Part shown: in pieces, positions 25,177-34,487 of the stretch
Layout: every line of letters begins with the position of its first letter
Numbering within the stretch: position 1 is the first letter of the stretch
Assembly (NCBI GenBank): GCA_900541585.1
Contig: UQKD01000017.1
Span: 1 to 64,000, forward strand
DNA length: 64,000 nucleotides
Source: an uncultured Alistipes sp.
GTDB lineage: Bacteria > Bacteroidota > Bacteroidia > Bacteroidales > Rikenellaceae
Direction of reading: 5' to 3'
Made by a program: the position numbers and the translations under genes
The notes under the pieces: model-generated
Told to the model about the DNA's origin: nothing
Seen by the model: only the letters and a program-made list of their open reading frames with translations
The model's database searches: none

Positions 25177-26180
25177 AATATGTTCACCTCCGTATCTATT
25201 TCGATGCCGAATTTCTCGCGGACCCGGGCCTGCACCGTGCGGGCGAATGCGATCACCTCGCCGCCCGTGGCGCCGCCGTGGTTGACGATCACCAGCGCCT
25301 GCCGCTCGTGGACCCCCACGTTCCCCGCGCGGTGACCTTTCATCCCGGCCCGGTCGATCAGCCACCCGGCGGCCAGCTTCACGCGGCCTTCGGGAGCGGG
25401 GTAGTGCGGCATGTCGGGATATTCCGCGAGCAGGCGTTCCGCTGCGGCCGCCCCTACCACCGGATTTTTGAAGAAACTGCCCGCATTGCCCAGCACGGCC
25501 GGGTCGGGAAGCTTCGCGCGGCGGATCGAGCAGATCGCCTCGCGGATGTTGCGCAGCGTGGCGCCTCCGCGGGCTTCGACCTCGCGCTCCACGTCGCCGT
25601 AACCCAGCCGGGGCCGGGGCGTGTGCGAGAGTGCGATCTCGACGGCGGTGATGATTACCCGGCCTTTCAGGTCGTGTTTGAAGACGCTTTCGCGGTAGCC
25701 GAAACCGCAGTGCGCGGCGTCGAGCGTCAGCACCGTGCCTGTCTCGACGCAGTACATTTCGACCCGGCGGATCGCGTCCTTCGCTTCGCAGCCGTAGGCT
25801 CCGATGTTCTGCACCGGGGCGGCCCCCGCCTTGCCGGGGATCAGCGAGAGGTTTTCGATGCCCCACAGGCCGCGCTGGACGGCCCATTCCACCAGGTCGT
25901 CCCACTCGACGCCTGCGTCGACGCGCAGTCGGACTTCGTCGCCGTCGTCGCTCACAAGGGCGATCTGCCGGGCCGCGGGGGTCAGCAGCACGCCGTCGTA
26001 ATCCTCGGTGAAGAGGATGTTGTTGCCTCCGGCGAGCACCGTCCACCGTCCGGGAATCCCCGCGGCGAAAAACGTGCGCAGATCCTCGGCGGTTTCGAAT
26101 TCTACGAGGCGCGAGGCCCGCTGGTCGACGCCGAAACTGTTGCGCCCGCGCAGGCTGATTTGGTGAAATTCTCGAATCAT
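25173..26180 (-). CDS. murB: UDP-N-acetylenolpyruvoylglucosamine reductase MurB
   Basis: A 335-aa FAD enzyme reducing UDP-GlcNAc-enolpyruvate to UDP-MurNAc in peptidoglycan synthesis. Motifs are NSFGVDQRASRLVEF at the start, VLAGGNNILFTEDYDGVLL (FAD site), PGKAGAAPVQNIGAYGCEAK, and PAVLGNAGSFFKNPVV with the catalytic Ser. The ATG at 26180 is chosen over a TTG three codons upstream because the latter falls in the -7 box. It is the first gene of a tightly coupled run. Confidence 0.96.
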   Translation of the reverse strand: MIREFHQISLRGRNSFGVDQRASRLVEFETAEDLRTFFAAGIPGRWTVLAGGNNILFTEDYDGVLLTPAARQIALVSDDGDEVRLRVDAGVEWDDLVEWAVQRGLWGIENLSLIPGKAGAAPVQNIGAYGCEAKDAIRRVEMYCVETGTVLTLDAAHCGFGYRESVFKHDLKGRVIITAVEIALSHTPRPRLGYGDVEREVEARGGATLRNIREAICSIRRAKLPDPAVLGNAGSFFKNPVVGAAAAERLLAEYPDMPHYPAPEGRVKLAAGWLIDRAGMKGHRAGNVGVHERQALVIVNHGGATGGEVIAFARTVQARVREKFGIEIDTEVNIL

Positions 26181-26186
26181 GGTATG

Positions 26187-26214
26187 CAAAGTTAGAAATT
26201 ATTTAGTAACTTTG
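26187..26214. promoter_or_regulatory. Divergent pair of -7 elements between murB and the DUF4301 gene
   Basis: TAACTTTG occurs on the minus strand (26187-26194) and on the plus strand (26207-26214), 12 bases apart and facing away from each other. The minus copy ends seven bases before the murB ATG, implying a near-leaderless transcript. The plus copy would give the DUF4301 gene a leader of about 225 bases that contains a C9 tract. Clear -33 boxes were not found. Confidence 0.5.
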
Positions 26215-26295
26215 AAATCGCGGCAGGCTATTGTTTCCTTTGTTGCGGGATCCGGATGCTGTTTCCCGCAGCCTGTGGCTGCGTTTACAAGCCTG

Positions 26296-26304
26296 CCCCC
26301 CCCC
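26296..26304. repeat. C9 homopolymer in the leader of the DUF4301 gene
   Basis: Nine C's followed by TCCCTC, within the 266-base gap between murB and the DUF4301 gene. Being non-coding, changes in length could alter leader structure or spacing but not a reading frame. The rest of the gap has no recognised gene. Confidence 0.9.
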
Positions 26305-26446
26305 TCCCTCGGGCGGGGCTTGCGGCGCAGAGACATGTGCCGTTTCTGCTGTTGCAGTTCGGTGTGACGGATTGTTTGTCCGTGACAGCTGTTGCAACAG
26401 TTGCCGTGCGGCCGATTGCAAATTAAAAACAAAATAGACGAAACCT

Positions 26447-27880
26447 ATGTTTACACAGGAAGATTTGAAACAGATTGCCGATCATGGCCTGACACCCGAA
26501 CTGGCGGAGACCCAGCTGGAGAATTTCCGCCGCGGATTCCCTTTCCTGAATGTCGTGCGGGCCGCATCGCCGGGCGACGGCGTGCTGGTTGTCGGCGAGG
26601 CGGAGGCCGATGCCGCCGTGGAACGCTATGAAAAAGAGTCTGCCGGACTGGGTGTGGTGAAGTTCGTGCCCGCTTCGGGAGCCGCCACGCGCATGTTCAA
26701 GGAACTGTTCGAGTTCGTCAACGACGGCAAACGCGGCAAGGGCATCGACACGCTGCTGGAAAATATCGGGAAGTTCGCCTTCTGGCCCGAGCTTCGCGCC
26801 GTGCTGCCCGCCGGGGCCGACGACCGTGCCATCGTGAATGCCATCGTCAACGACGGGCTGAACTACGGCCGCAAGCCCAAGGGGCTGGTCACCTTCCACG
26901 CCTATCCCGAAGGGGCGCGCAAGGCCGTCGAGGAACACCTGGTCGAAGGTGCGGCCTACGCCGCGGCGGGAGGTGTCGCGCGCATCCATTTCACCGTCTC
27001 GCCCGAGCACGTCGCGGGCTTCGAGGAGCTGCTCGCGGAGAAGGTTCCCCTTTACGAAAGGCGGTTCGGCATCCGTTACGACATCTCGTTCTCGGTGCAG
27101 AAGCCTTCGACCGACACCCTTGCCGTGAATCCCGACAACACGCCTTTCCGGCAGGCCGACGGCACGCTGCTGTTCCGTCCCGCGGGCCACGGGGCGCTGA
27201 TCGAGAACCTGAACGAAATCGACGCCGACATCGTCTTCATCAAGAATATCGACAACGTGACGACCGATGCCCGCCGCGGGGATACGGTCCGTTATAAAAA
27301 GGTGCTGGCGGGGGTTCTGCTCGACCTGCAGGAACGCGCCTTCGAGTGCCTCAAGGCGCTCGAAGTGGGCGGTGCGGAGCTGGAGCCGATCGCCGGATTT
27401 ATCGAGAAGCGGCTCTGCGTGAAACTCCCCGCCGATTACGATTCGGCGCTGCTGCGCGCCGTGTTGGACCGTCCGATCCGCGTCTGCGGTATGGTCCGCA
27501 ACGAGGGCGAGCCGGGCGGCGGCCCGTTCTGGGTCGGGAACCCCGACGGCACGGAGTCGCTTCAGATCGCCGAGTCGAGCCAGATCGCGCCCGACGATCT
27601 GCCGCTGATGCGGTCGGCCACGCATTTCAACCCCGTGGACCTCGTCTGCGGCGTGCGCGATTCGAAGGGCCGCAAGTTCGATCTGCGCCGGTACACCGAT
27701 CCCGCGACGGGATTCATCTCGTCGAAATCCTCCGGCGGCCGCGATCTGCGTGCGCAGGAGCTTCCGGGGCTTTGGAACGGTGCGATGGCGAAGTGGAACA
27801 CGGTTTTCGTCGACGTTCCCGTCACGACCTTCTCTCCGGTAAAAGTCGTGCAGGATCTGTTGAGACCCCAACACCAATAA
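26447..27880 (+). CDS. DUF4301 family protein
   Basis: A 477-aa cytoplasmic protein of the DUF4301 family, found mainly in Bacteroidetes and uncharacterised as far as I know. The N-terminus is MFTQEDLKQIADHGLTPELA. A conserved block KFVPASGAATRMFKELFEF resembles nucleotide or sugar-phosphate-binding loops, and DGTLLFRPAGHGALIENLNE and DADIVFIKNIDNVTTD resemble the core of UTP-sugar pyrophosphorylase folds. Nucleotidyl transfer to a sugar phosphate is a reasonable guess, not shown. It is a single gene, divergent from murB and convergent with GH172. Confidence 0.8.
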   Translation: MFTQEDLKQIADHGLTPELAETQLENFRRGFPFLNVVRAASPGDGVLVVGEAEADAAVERYEKESAGLGVVKFVPASGAATRMFKELFEFVNDGKRGKGIDTLLENIGKFAFWPELRAVLPAGADDRAIVNAIVNDGLNYGRKPKGLVTFHAYPEGARKAVEEHLVEGAAYAAAGGVARIHFTVSPEHVAGFEELLAEKVPLYERRFGIRYDISFSVQKPSTDTLAVNPDNTPFRQADGTLLFRPAGHGALIENLNEIDADIVFIKNIDNVTTDARRGDTVRYKKVLAGVLLDLQERAFECLKALEVGGAELEPIAGFIEKRLCVKLPADYDSALLRAVLDRPIRVCGMVRNEGEPGGGPFWVGNPDGTESLQIAESSQIAPDDLPLMRSATHFNPVDLVCGVRDSKGRKFDLRRYTDPATGFISSKSSGGRDLRAQELPGLWNGAMAKWNTVFVDVPVTTFSPVKVVQDLLRPQHQ

Positions 27881-27892
27881 GTTAAAGTTTTG

Positions 27893-27961
27893 CGGGCGCC
27901 TTTCGCCCGTCTTGTCCGGGCCGGGCGAGAGATACGAACGTATTTCCCGTCCGGCCCGGAT
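27893..27961. terminator. Hairpin region between convergent genes
   Basis: Two stems: GGGCG-CCTTT-CGCCC near 27898 and a long TCCGGGCCGG / CCGGCCCGGA arm pair spanning about 27915-27961. It lies between the stops of the DUF4301 gene and the minus-strand GH172 gene and probably ends one or both transcripts. No strong T-run is present. Confidence 0.5.
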
Positions 27962-27987
27962 CGTGTTGCGGCGAAGCTGGACTGTCC

Positions 27988-30078
27988 TTATTGCAGGTGC
28001 AGGACCAGCCTGTCGAGCCCGAAGAAACACTCCGTGAACCCGGGAGCCGGAGCGACGGCCTCTATCGTCAGCGTGTTTCCGCCCTTGCGGACCTGCCCGT
28101 CACCGAGCGCAACCTCTTTGGTGATCAGTTCCGGGGCATGGAGGTTCAGCGACGGCGTCAGTTCCCGTCCGTTCAGGCAGATGCGGAACGTACCGTAATC
28201 TTTGGCCAGCGAGCAGACGCCTTCGAGCCGGGCTTCGGTCTCCACGGCCGATTCGAACCCCAGCGTGAGTGTGGAACCCGCCGGAGCATTGTGCCAGAAG
28301 AGCTGCGTGTTCCGGCTCCACAGTCCGTTGGTGCGGTACTGGCCGTAGGCCTCGCCGCCGGTGCAGCTGCGGATTTCGAGGTCCTCGCCTTCGATGCCTG
28401 CCGTCAGCACGGGAGGGATCAGCTGACTGCGCCGCATGACGACGGGCCGGCGTACTCCGGCCGTGTCGGGAGCGATGCTGCATACGCCGCCCGGGCGCAT
28501 GTACCACATCGTCGCGGGGGCGTAGTTCATGCGCGCCTCCTGCCAGTGCCACAGTTCCATGTCGAACCGCAGCGAGCGTGTGAACGGAATGGCGTCGAGC
28601 ATCCGGCAGCGGCTGTTGACCGTGTATCCGACGCCGAGGTTTCCGTCGCCTGCGGGCATGGCGATGAACGGGTGGCCTGTGAAGACCTCGGGCCGGCACC
28701 AGGCATAGCCGTAGTAATCCTCCGTCCCTGTCCCGAAATGCGAAGGGAAGGCTTCGCCGTCGACATGGATTTTCTCGTCGCCCTCGCCCCACCAGCCGTT
28801 CACGGTGTTGTAGAGCGTCAGACAGTCGCCCACGTAACGGCCTTCGCCCGCAAGGGAGGTGTAGACGATGTCCCGGGGCGTCGATTTCCCGTTCGCACCC
28901 GTATTTATATCGGTGTACTGATGCCACGCGGCTCCGAAATGGAGGCTTCGGCCGTCCCATTTCCAGGGGGCATGGACGATTTCGCCGTGCAGCGCCACCT
29001 CCTGCGAGCCGAAGTTATGGAACGCGACTGTACACTCCTTTTGGAACGGCATGACCCAATAGGCCTTCATCGCGCCCCGTTCGTCGGTCTGGGTGAAGAA
29101 TGTCTCGTTGCGCATCGGTTTGTAGCCGATGCCGAAAAAGTCCCCGACGGGAATCCATACGGTCTGTTCGCCGTCGAACCGGATGCTCATGACCGTGGAC
29201 CGGAGCGCCTGGGGCAGGTCCTGTGCCGCGAGTCGAAGCGCGATTTCCCGGACGGCCCGCGGCCCGCGGATGGGGAACTCGGCCGTTTTGCCGGGAGCAA
29301 GGAGGGTTTTGACCGGAACGCTCCCCTGCTTTCCTCCGTGCGCGGACTTTGGTGCGCTCAACGCTTTCCGGGTATTTTCGGCGGCTGTGCGCAGGGCCTC
29401 GTCGGGCGATCCGGCGTAAGAGACGACCTCGACCGGATCGGTGTAGGTCCGGCACTCGATGTTGTAGTAGACGTTTTCCGTTCCCTTGCGTTTTTCGGGT
29501 TCCGGCCCGGCGTAGACATTGGGACTTTCGTAGGTGATTTTGCAATGTTCCGCATAGGGGATCGGATAATAGAGATTATGGCCCCGGCGGTCGTGGCGCA
29601 TCAGCGTTGAGACCGAGGCGGCCAGCGGCTCCCCGGCGACTTCCGTGCCGCTCAGGATCTCGAATGCCGTGGCTTCGAGCACGGGTTCCGCCGCCCGGTC
29701 GATGTAGATGCGGAGCGTGCCGCGGCCGCAATCCTGTCCGGCGAATGTCATCCAGAACCGGACGACGGCACCCGGTCCGTCGGCGTCCATCAGCACGTGT
29801 TCCGTACGTCCGCCGTTAAGTTCCGTGCGTATGAACATGCTCCAGTCGTCGTTCCCGAACCACCCGGGCCGGTCGGGCGAGACGGCCTTGCGGTCGTAAC
29901 TGCTGAATTGCCGCGTCTTATAGGCCGGATAGGGCAGGCGGGCCAGCGCGTCGCGGTCGGTCATTTCGCGCAGAAGCGTCGCTTCGGAGACCACCGGTGG
30001 CTTTGGCGCGGCGACGGAGAAAAACGATATGCCCGTGAAGAGGAATATCGCAGTCAGGATTCGTGTTTTTCGGTTCAT
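27988..30078 (-). CDS. GH172 (DUF2961) glycoside hydrolase, secreted
   Basis: A 696-aa predicted periplasmic or exported enzyme (signal MNRKTRILTAIFLFTGISFF). It has the DUF2961 fold now classed as GH172; characterised members act on difructose dianhydride or on alpha-D-arabinofuranosides (established knowledge). Visible motifs are DADGPGAVVRFWMTFAG, YYPIPYAEHCKITYES and FGTGTEDYYGYAW, with the Glu-Asp pair at 453-454 probably catalytic. The C-terminal part is beta-rich (FGLDRLVLHLQ). It is transcribed away from the gntR gene from a promoter that carries the 17-bp repeat motif, so it belongs to the same regulon as the large plus-strand operon. Confidence 0.88.
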   Translation of the reverse strand: MNRKTRILTAIFLFTGISFFSVAAPKPPVVSEATLLREMTDRDALARLPYPAYKTRQFSSYDRKAVSPDRPGWFGNDDWSMFIRTELNGGRTEHVLMDADGPGAVVRFWMTFAGQDCGRGTLRIYIDRAAEPVLEATAFEILSGTEVAGEPLAASVSTLMRHDRRGHNLYYPIPYAEHCKITYESPNVYAGPEPEKRKGTENVYYNIECRTYTDPVEVVSYAGSPDEALRTAAENTRKALSAPKSAHGGKQGSVPVKTLLAPGKTAEFPIRGPRAVREIALRLAAQDLPQALRSTVMSIRFDGEQTVWIPVGDFFGIGYKPMRNETFFTQTDERGAMKAYWVMPFQKECTVAFHNFGSQEVALHGEIVHAPWKWDGRSLHFGAAWHQYTDINTGANGKSTPRDIVYTSLAGEGRYVGDCLTLYNTVNGWWGEGDEKIHVDGEAFPSHFGTGTEDYYGYAWCRPEVFTGHPFIAMPAGDGNLGVGYTVNSRCRMLDAIPFTRSLRFDMELWHWQEARMNYAPATMWYMRPGGVCSIAPDTAGVRRPVVMRRSQLIPPVLTAGIEGEDLEIRSCTGGEAYGQYRTNGLWSRNTQLFWHNAPAGSTLTLGFESAVETEARLEGVCSLAKDYGTFRICLNGRELTPSLNLHAPELITKEVALGDGQVRKGGNTLTIEAVAPAPGFTECFFGLDRLVLHLQ

Positions 30079-30096
30079 GTTTTTCTGTTTTCAGAT

Positions 30097-30132
30097 TATG
30101 CTGTGCTGTGCTGTTTGTTATCGGCAAAGATA
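30097..30132 (-). promoter_or_regulatory. Promoter and operator of the GH172 gene
   Basis: On the minus strand TATCTTTG (30125-30132) fits the -7 consensus and is followed 11 bases later by CAGCACAGCACAGCATA (30097-30113). The same 17 bases lie nine bases downstream of the -7 box of SusC at 46544-46560. The position at the expected transcription start suggests a repressor site, most likely for the GntR protein encoded next door. Confidence 0.7.
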
Positions 30133-30329
30133 TTGTTTTTTTATTATCCGCCGAAGGAAGTCCGAATTTTTTATTTAATGGTGTTGATTGTCAGCAGATT
30201 GTGTTCCTTCGTTTTATTCCGCTCCGCCTCTTTTCGGTGGTTTCGGCCGGATTCGGGTTGGAAAAATGTGCCGGAAAAATTTGGCAATCTGTGGATTATT
30301 CTTTTTCTTTGCAATGTGGCAGGACAGTT

Positions 30330-30338
30330 CAGCACAGC
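30330..30338 (+). promoter_or_regulatory. Half-length copy of the operator motif upstream of gntR
   Basis: CAGCACAGC preceded by TT, 36 bases before the gntR start codon. It matches the first nine bases of the 17-bp motif and may allow autoregulation. The rest of the 296-base gap between GH172 and gntR is AT-rich promoter DNA. Confidence 0.45.
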
Positions 30339-30374
30339 TTCTTGCTTTCAGTTGTTTTTTGTTATCGGTATAAT

Positions 30375-31355
30375 ATGGAATTGATATTTACGTCACAGAT
30401 GTCCAAAGTCAAGCAGCTGGCAGATGCCTTGAGTCACGAAATCTCGATCGGGGAGTACGCTCCGGGCGATCCGCTTCCTTCGATCAACGGTTTGAGCCGG
30501 CAGTACGGGGTTTCGCGCGATACGGTTTTCAAGGCTTTCAACGAGCTTAAAACGCAGGGAGTCGTCGATTCGGCCCCGACCAAGGGCTATTATGTCTGCA
30601 ATGCCGTGCATCGGATTTTGTTGTTGCTCGACACTTACAGCCCGTTCAAATACCAGCTGCACGATGCTATCACGCGCAACCTTGCGGCCAACTATAAGAT
30701 CGACCTCTATTTCCACCAGCGCAGTCAGGAGCTTTTCAACAAGACCATCCGCGACAGCGTGGGCCGCTACAACCTCTACCTGGTGATGAACTACCAGAAT
30801 GACGTTTATTCGGAAATCCTCGATCTGCTCGATCCCTCGAAAGTCCTGCTGCTCGACTTCGGTAAATTCGAGAAGGAGCGTTTCGCCTATGTCTGCCAGG
30901 GTTTCGACCAAACGCTTTACGACTGTATGGTAACCGGCCTGGAACGGTTCCGGCGTTACCGGAAGATCGTCTTCGTGTTTCCCGAGAATTCCGAACACCC
31001 GAAAAGCTGCATTCCCTATTTCAAGCGTTTTTGCGAAGACCACGGCTTCCCGTACAGCATCGTGAACGAGATCGGCCCGGCGGCCCTGGAAAAGGGGACA
31101 GCCTATCTGATCGTGAAGCACAGCCATCTGATCGACTTTATCAAACTGACCCGCATGCGCGGTTGGGCGCTCGGGGAGGATGTCGGGGTCGTGGCCTACA
31201 ACGACGAACCTGTTTTCGAGATTCTGGATAACGGCATTTCGGTCATTTCCACGGACTTCGACCTGATGGGTGCCGTCGCCGCGCGCTTTATCCTCACCAT
31301 GGAGCGTCCGCAGATCTACATTCCCACGCGTCTGATTTTACGGGGTTCCCTGTAA
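30375..31355 (+). CDS. GntR-family transcriptional regulator with sugar-sensing domain
   Basis: A 326-aa regulator. The start is the ATG at 30375 (MELIFTSQMSKVKQ); an in-frame extension upstream is AT-rich and contains the promoter. Residues about 8-75 form a GntR winged helix, with LPSINGLSRQYGVSRDTVFK as the DNA-binding part and a KGYYV wing. The C-terminal part (about 80-326) looks like a periplasmic-binding-protein/LacI-type ligand domain (VGVVAYNDEPVFEILDNGIS, ISTDFDLMGAVAARFIL). The same domain pair is found in Bacteroidetes regulators of arabinose and fucose use. It lies between GH172 and the isomerase operon and probably controls both through the CAGCACAGCACAG motif. Confidence 0.92.
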   Translation: MELIFTSQMSKVKQLADALSHEISIGEYAPGDPLPSINGLSRQYGVSRDTVFKAFNELKTQGVVDSAPTKGYYVCNAVHRILLLLDTYSPFKYQLHDAITRNLAANYKIDLYFHQRSQELFNKTIRDSVGRYNLYLVMNYQNDVYSEILDLLDPSKVLLLDFGKFEKERFAYVCQGFDQTLYDCMVTGLERFRRYRKIVFVFPENSEHPKSCIPYFKRFCEDHGFPYSIVNEIGPAALEKGTAYLIVKHSHLIDFIKLTRMRGWALGEDVGVVAYNDEPVFEILDNGISVISTDFDLMGAVAARFILTMERPQIYIPTRLILRGSL

Positions 31356-31357
31356 AT

Positions 31358-31391
31358 TTTTTTTGACCTGTTTTCAGCACAGCACAGACCA
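31358..31391 (+). promoter_or_regulatory. Promoter and operator of the isomerase operon
   Basis: TTTTTTTG (31358-31365) is a weak -7 box, followed nine bases later by CAGCACAGCACAGACCA (31375-31391). This matches the first 13 of the 17 bases seen before GH172 and SusC. The nine-base spacing is the same as at SusC, which supports a shared regulator. Confidence 0.6.
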
Positions 31392-31435
31392 GCCTAATAA
31401 ATTCCGATTGAAATTACAACCTAAATTTAAAGCAT

Positions 31436-33214
31436 ATGAATCTGAAATCCCAGAAACCCCGTATCGGAATCCGTCCCGTGATCGACGGCCGCCGGGGCGG
31501 AATCCGTGAATCGTTGGAGCAGACCACGATGGACATGGCGCAGCGCGTGGCCGAACTTTACGCCGGGCAGCTGCGCTATTCGGACGGCACGCCCGTCGAA
31601 TGCGTCGTCGCCGACCGCTGTATCGGCGGTGTGAAGGAGGCTGCCATGGCCGCCGAGAAATTCAGCGTGAACAACGTCTGCGCCGTCGTCTCGGTGACGC
31701 CCTGCTGGTGCTACGGGGCGGAGACGATCGACATGGATCCGCTGATGCCCAAAGCGATCTGGGGGTTCAACGGTACTGAACGCCCGGGAGCCGTCTACCT
31801 CGCTTCGGCACTGGCCGGGCATAACCAGAAGGGGCTGCCCGCGTTCGGCATCTATGGCCGCGACGTGCAGGATATGGGCGACCGCTCCATTCCGGAGGAT
31901 GTCCGCGAAAAGCTGCTGCGTTTCGGGCGCGCCGCTGTCGCCGTGGGGCAGATGCGCGGAAAATCCTATCTTTCGATCGGTTCGGTTTCGATGGGCATCG
32001 CCGGATCGATTCCCGATCCCGCCTTTTTCCAGGAGTACCTGGGTATGCGCAGCGAATATGTCGATGCGAGCGAGATCGAACGCCGCGTTCGGCTGGGTAT
32101 CTATGATCCCGAGGAGTTCCGCCGCGCGATGGCGTGGACGGAGAAATACTGTAAAAAGAACGAAGGCCGGGACTACAATCCCGAACACCTCGTTTACAGC
32201 CGGGAGGAGAAGGACGCCATCTGGGAATACGTCGTCAAGATGACGCTGATCTTCCGTGACCTGATGACCGGCAATCCGAAATTGGCCGGGATGGGCTTCG
32301 AGGAGGAGGCGATGGGACACAACGCCATTGCCGGCGGTTTCCAGGGCCAGCGGCAGTGGACCGACTACAAGCCCGACGGGGATTTCTCGGAGGCGATACT
32401 CAACACCTCGTTCGACTGGAACGGCATCCGCGAGGCCTTCACCTTCGCCACGGAGAACGACACGCTGAACGGCGTTTCGATGCTGCTGATGCACCTCCTG
32501 ACCAACCGTGCCCAGCTGTTCGCCGACGTGCGCACGTTCTGGAGTCCCGAGTCCGTGGAGCGTGTGACCGGCCGGAAACTGGAGGGCCGCGCCGCCGACG
32601 GCATCATCCATCTGATCAATTCGGGTTCGTGCTGCCTCGATGCCACAGGCCGCCAGTCGGAGAACGGACAGCCGGTGATGAAACCCTTCTGGGAGATCAC
32701 CGAAGCCGAGGCCGAGGCGTGCCTCGGCGCGACGACGTGGTACCCCGCTTCGCGCGAGTACATGCGCGGCGGAGGTTATTCGTCGTGTTTCCTCACGCAG
32801 GGCGACATGCCGGTGACGATGTGCCGTCTGAACCTGATCAAGGGGCAGGGTCCCGTGCTGCAGATCGCCGAAGGGTGGGCCGTGAACGTCGACCGTGAGA
32901 TCTTCGAAACCATCAACAGGCGCACGGACAAGACCTGGCCGACGACCTGGTTCGCGCCCCGCCTGACGGGTAAGGGGGCGTTCCGCGACGTCTACTCCGT
33001 GATGGACAGCTGGGGGGCCAATCACGGTGCGATCAGTTACGGTCATATCGGCGCCGACCTCGTTACCCTGGCGTCGATGCTCCGCATTCCGGTCTGCATG
33101 CACAACCTCGACGAGACCGGACTGTTCCGCCCGAGTGCATGGGCCGCGTTCGGCATGGACCCGGAAGGGGCCGATTACCGCGCCTGTGAAAATTACGGAC
33201 CGATCTACCGGTGA
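31436..33214 (+). CDS. fucI: L-fucose/D-arabinose isomerase FucI
   Basis: A 592-aa Mn-dependent ketol isomerase. Family enzymes convert L-fucose to L-fuculose and D-arabinose to D-ribulose. The N-terminus [20 protein letters not shown] and [20 protein letters not shown] are typical. Metal-site regions are [10 protein letters not shown] (Glu), [10 protein letters not shown] (Asp) and YGHIGADLV (His). It is first in an eight-gene plus-strand run. The run has a ribulokinase-like kinase and no fuculose-phosphate aldolase, so D-arabinose may be the real substrate. Confidence 0.95.
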   Translation: MNLKSQKPRIGIRPVIDGRRGGIRESLEQTTMDMAQRVAELYAGQLRYSDGTPVECVVADRCIGGVKEAAMAAEKFSVNNVCAVVSVTPCWCYGAETIDMDPLMPKAIWGFNGTERPGAVYLASALAGHNQKGLPAFGIYGRDVQDMGDRSIPEDVREKLLRFGRAAVAVGQMRGKSYLSIGSVSMGIAGSIPDPAFFQEYLGMRSEYVDASEIERRVRLGIYDPEEFRRAMAWTEKYCKKNEGRDYNPEHLVYSREEKDAIWEYVVKMTLIFRDLMTGNPKLAGMGFEEEAMGHNAIAGGFQGQRQWTDYKPDGDFSEAILNTSFDWNGIREAFTFATENDTLNGVSMLLMHLLTNRAQLFADVRTFWSPESVERVTGRKLEGRAADGIIHLINSGSCCLDATGRQSENGQPVMKPFWEITEAEAEACLGATTWYPASREYMRGGGYSSCFLTQGDMPVTMCRLNLIKGQGPVLQIAEGWAVNVDREIFETINRRTDKTWPTTWFAPRLTGKGAFRDVYSVMDSWGANHGAISYGHIGADLVTLASMLRIPVCMHNLDETGLFRPSAWAAFGMDPEGADYRACENYGPIYR

Positions 33215-33231
33215 TCAAACTCCATCTGATT

Positions 33232-34449
33232 ATGAAACGACTGATAAATTATATGATTGCGGGTGCTGTGCTGGCCGTTGCCGGCTGTCGCCCTGCGGAA
33301 AAAGAGTACGAAATGGGCAGTTACGGCTATGACGCGAAGTTTTTTCGCGACCACAAGATCGAATTTCTCGAACTGACCGCTCCGGAGGGCGGTGCGAAAG
33401 TTCTGGTCGCTCCCGGTTACCAGGGGCGTGTGATGACCACCACGGCGGACGGCGATGGCGGCGACAGCTACGGCTGGATCAATTACCGCTTCATCGAATC
33501 CGGCGAACGGAATCCGCAGTTCAACCCCGTGGGCGGCGAGGAGCGTTTCTGGATCGGACCCGAGGGCGGTGCGTTCTCCTATTATTTCAGGCCCGGGGCC
33601 GAGCAGGTCTACGCCAACTGGCTCGTCCCGGCGGTCATCGACACCGAGCGGTACGACATTGCGGAGCAAAGCGCCGCGCGGGTGCGTTTCACCAAATCGG
33701 CGAAACTGCTCAATGCCAGCGGCGTCAGTTTCGACATGGGCATCGAGCGCACGATTTCGCTGCTCGACGCGGAGGCCGTGGCCGGCGTGCTCGGCGCGGA
33801 ACTGCCTGCCGGACTGAAGGTCGTGGCCTACGAGACCGATAACCGGATCACCAACCGCGGTGAAAACGCCTGGACGAAACAGACGGGGCTTCCCTCGATC
33901 TGGCTGCTCGGCATGTTCAACCCCACGCCGACCACGACCGTCTTCATTCCCTATGCCGAGGATGCCGAGGGGCCGGTCGTGAACGACACCTATTTCGGAA
34001 AAGTGCCCGCCGACCGTCTCGTGGCCGGCGACGGCATGCTGCGCTTCAGGATCGACGGGAAATACCGGGCGAAGATCGGCATTCCGGCTCCGCGCGCCAA
34101 AGGCATCTGCGGCAGCTACGATACCGAAAAGCGGGTGCTCACGCTGCTGAAATACTCCCGGCCCGAAGGCCCGGCCGACTATGTCAACGGGCAGTGGGGC
34201 GAGCAGCAGGACGCCTTCAACGGGGACGTGATCAACGCCTACAACGACGGTCCCGTCGAGGACGGTTCGGTCATGGGACCTTTCTACGAGATCGAGACGT
34301 CGTCTCCGGGTGCGGCGCTGGCTCCGGGCGAATCGCTTTCGCACCGGCAGACCGTGCTGCATATCCAGGGTGACGAGGCTGCGCTCGCCGGAATCGTGCA
34401 GCGGCTTTTCGGGTATGACCTCGATAAAATCACCGCGACGTTCCGCTGA
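33232..34449 (+). CDS. Predicted lipoprotein, possibly mutarotase-like (DUF6786-like)
   Basis: A 405-aa protein; the start is the ATG at 33232 (MKRLINYMIAGAVLAVAGCR), a lipoprotein signal with Cys in VAGC. A GTG start 21 bases upstream overlapping the fucI stop is less likely. The rest is beta-rich (WINYRFIESGERNPQFNPVG and GEERFWIGPEGGAFSYYF), like the galactose-mutarotase supersandwich fold, and I recall similar proteins annotated as DUF6786 near sugar-isomerase genes. It could speed anomer exchange or bind sugar at the periplasmic face. Function not established. Confidence 0.65.
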   Translation: MKRLINYMIAGAVLAVAGCRPAEKEYEMGSYGYDAKFFRDHKIEFLELTAPEGGAKVLVAPGYQGRVMTTTADGDGGDSYGWINYRFIESGERNPQFNPVGGEERFWIGPEGGAFSYYFRPGAEQVYANWLVPAVIDTERYDIAEQSAARVRFTKSAKLLNASGVSFDMGIERTISLLDAEAVAGVLGAELPAGLKVVAYETDNRITNRGENAWTKQTGLPSIWLLGMFNPTPTTTVFIPYAEDAEGPVVNDTYFGKVPADRLVAGDGMLRFRIDGKYRAKIGIPAPRAKGICGSYDTEKRVLTLLKYSRPEGPADYVNGQWGEQQDAFNGDVINAYNDGPVEDGSVMGPFYEIETSSPGAALAPGESLSHRQTVLHIQGDEAALAGIVQRLFGYDLDKITATFR

Positions 34450-34487
34450 ACCGCACCGAAACGCTAACCCTTTCTGAAACTACGACC

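Noticed and set aside
23833..26046. A 737-residue minus-strand reading that would fuse a long N-terminal part to TilS
   Set aside because: The extra part is an Arg/Pro-rich out-of-frame reading of murB. The TilS start at 25176 overlaps the murB stop in the usual way.
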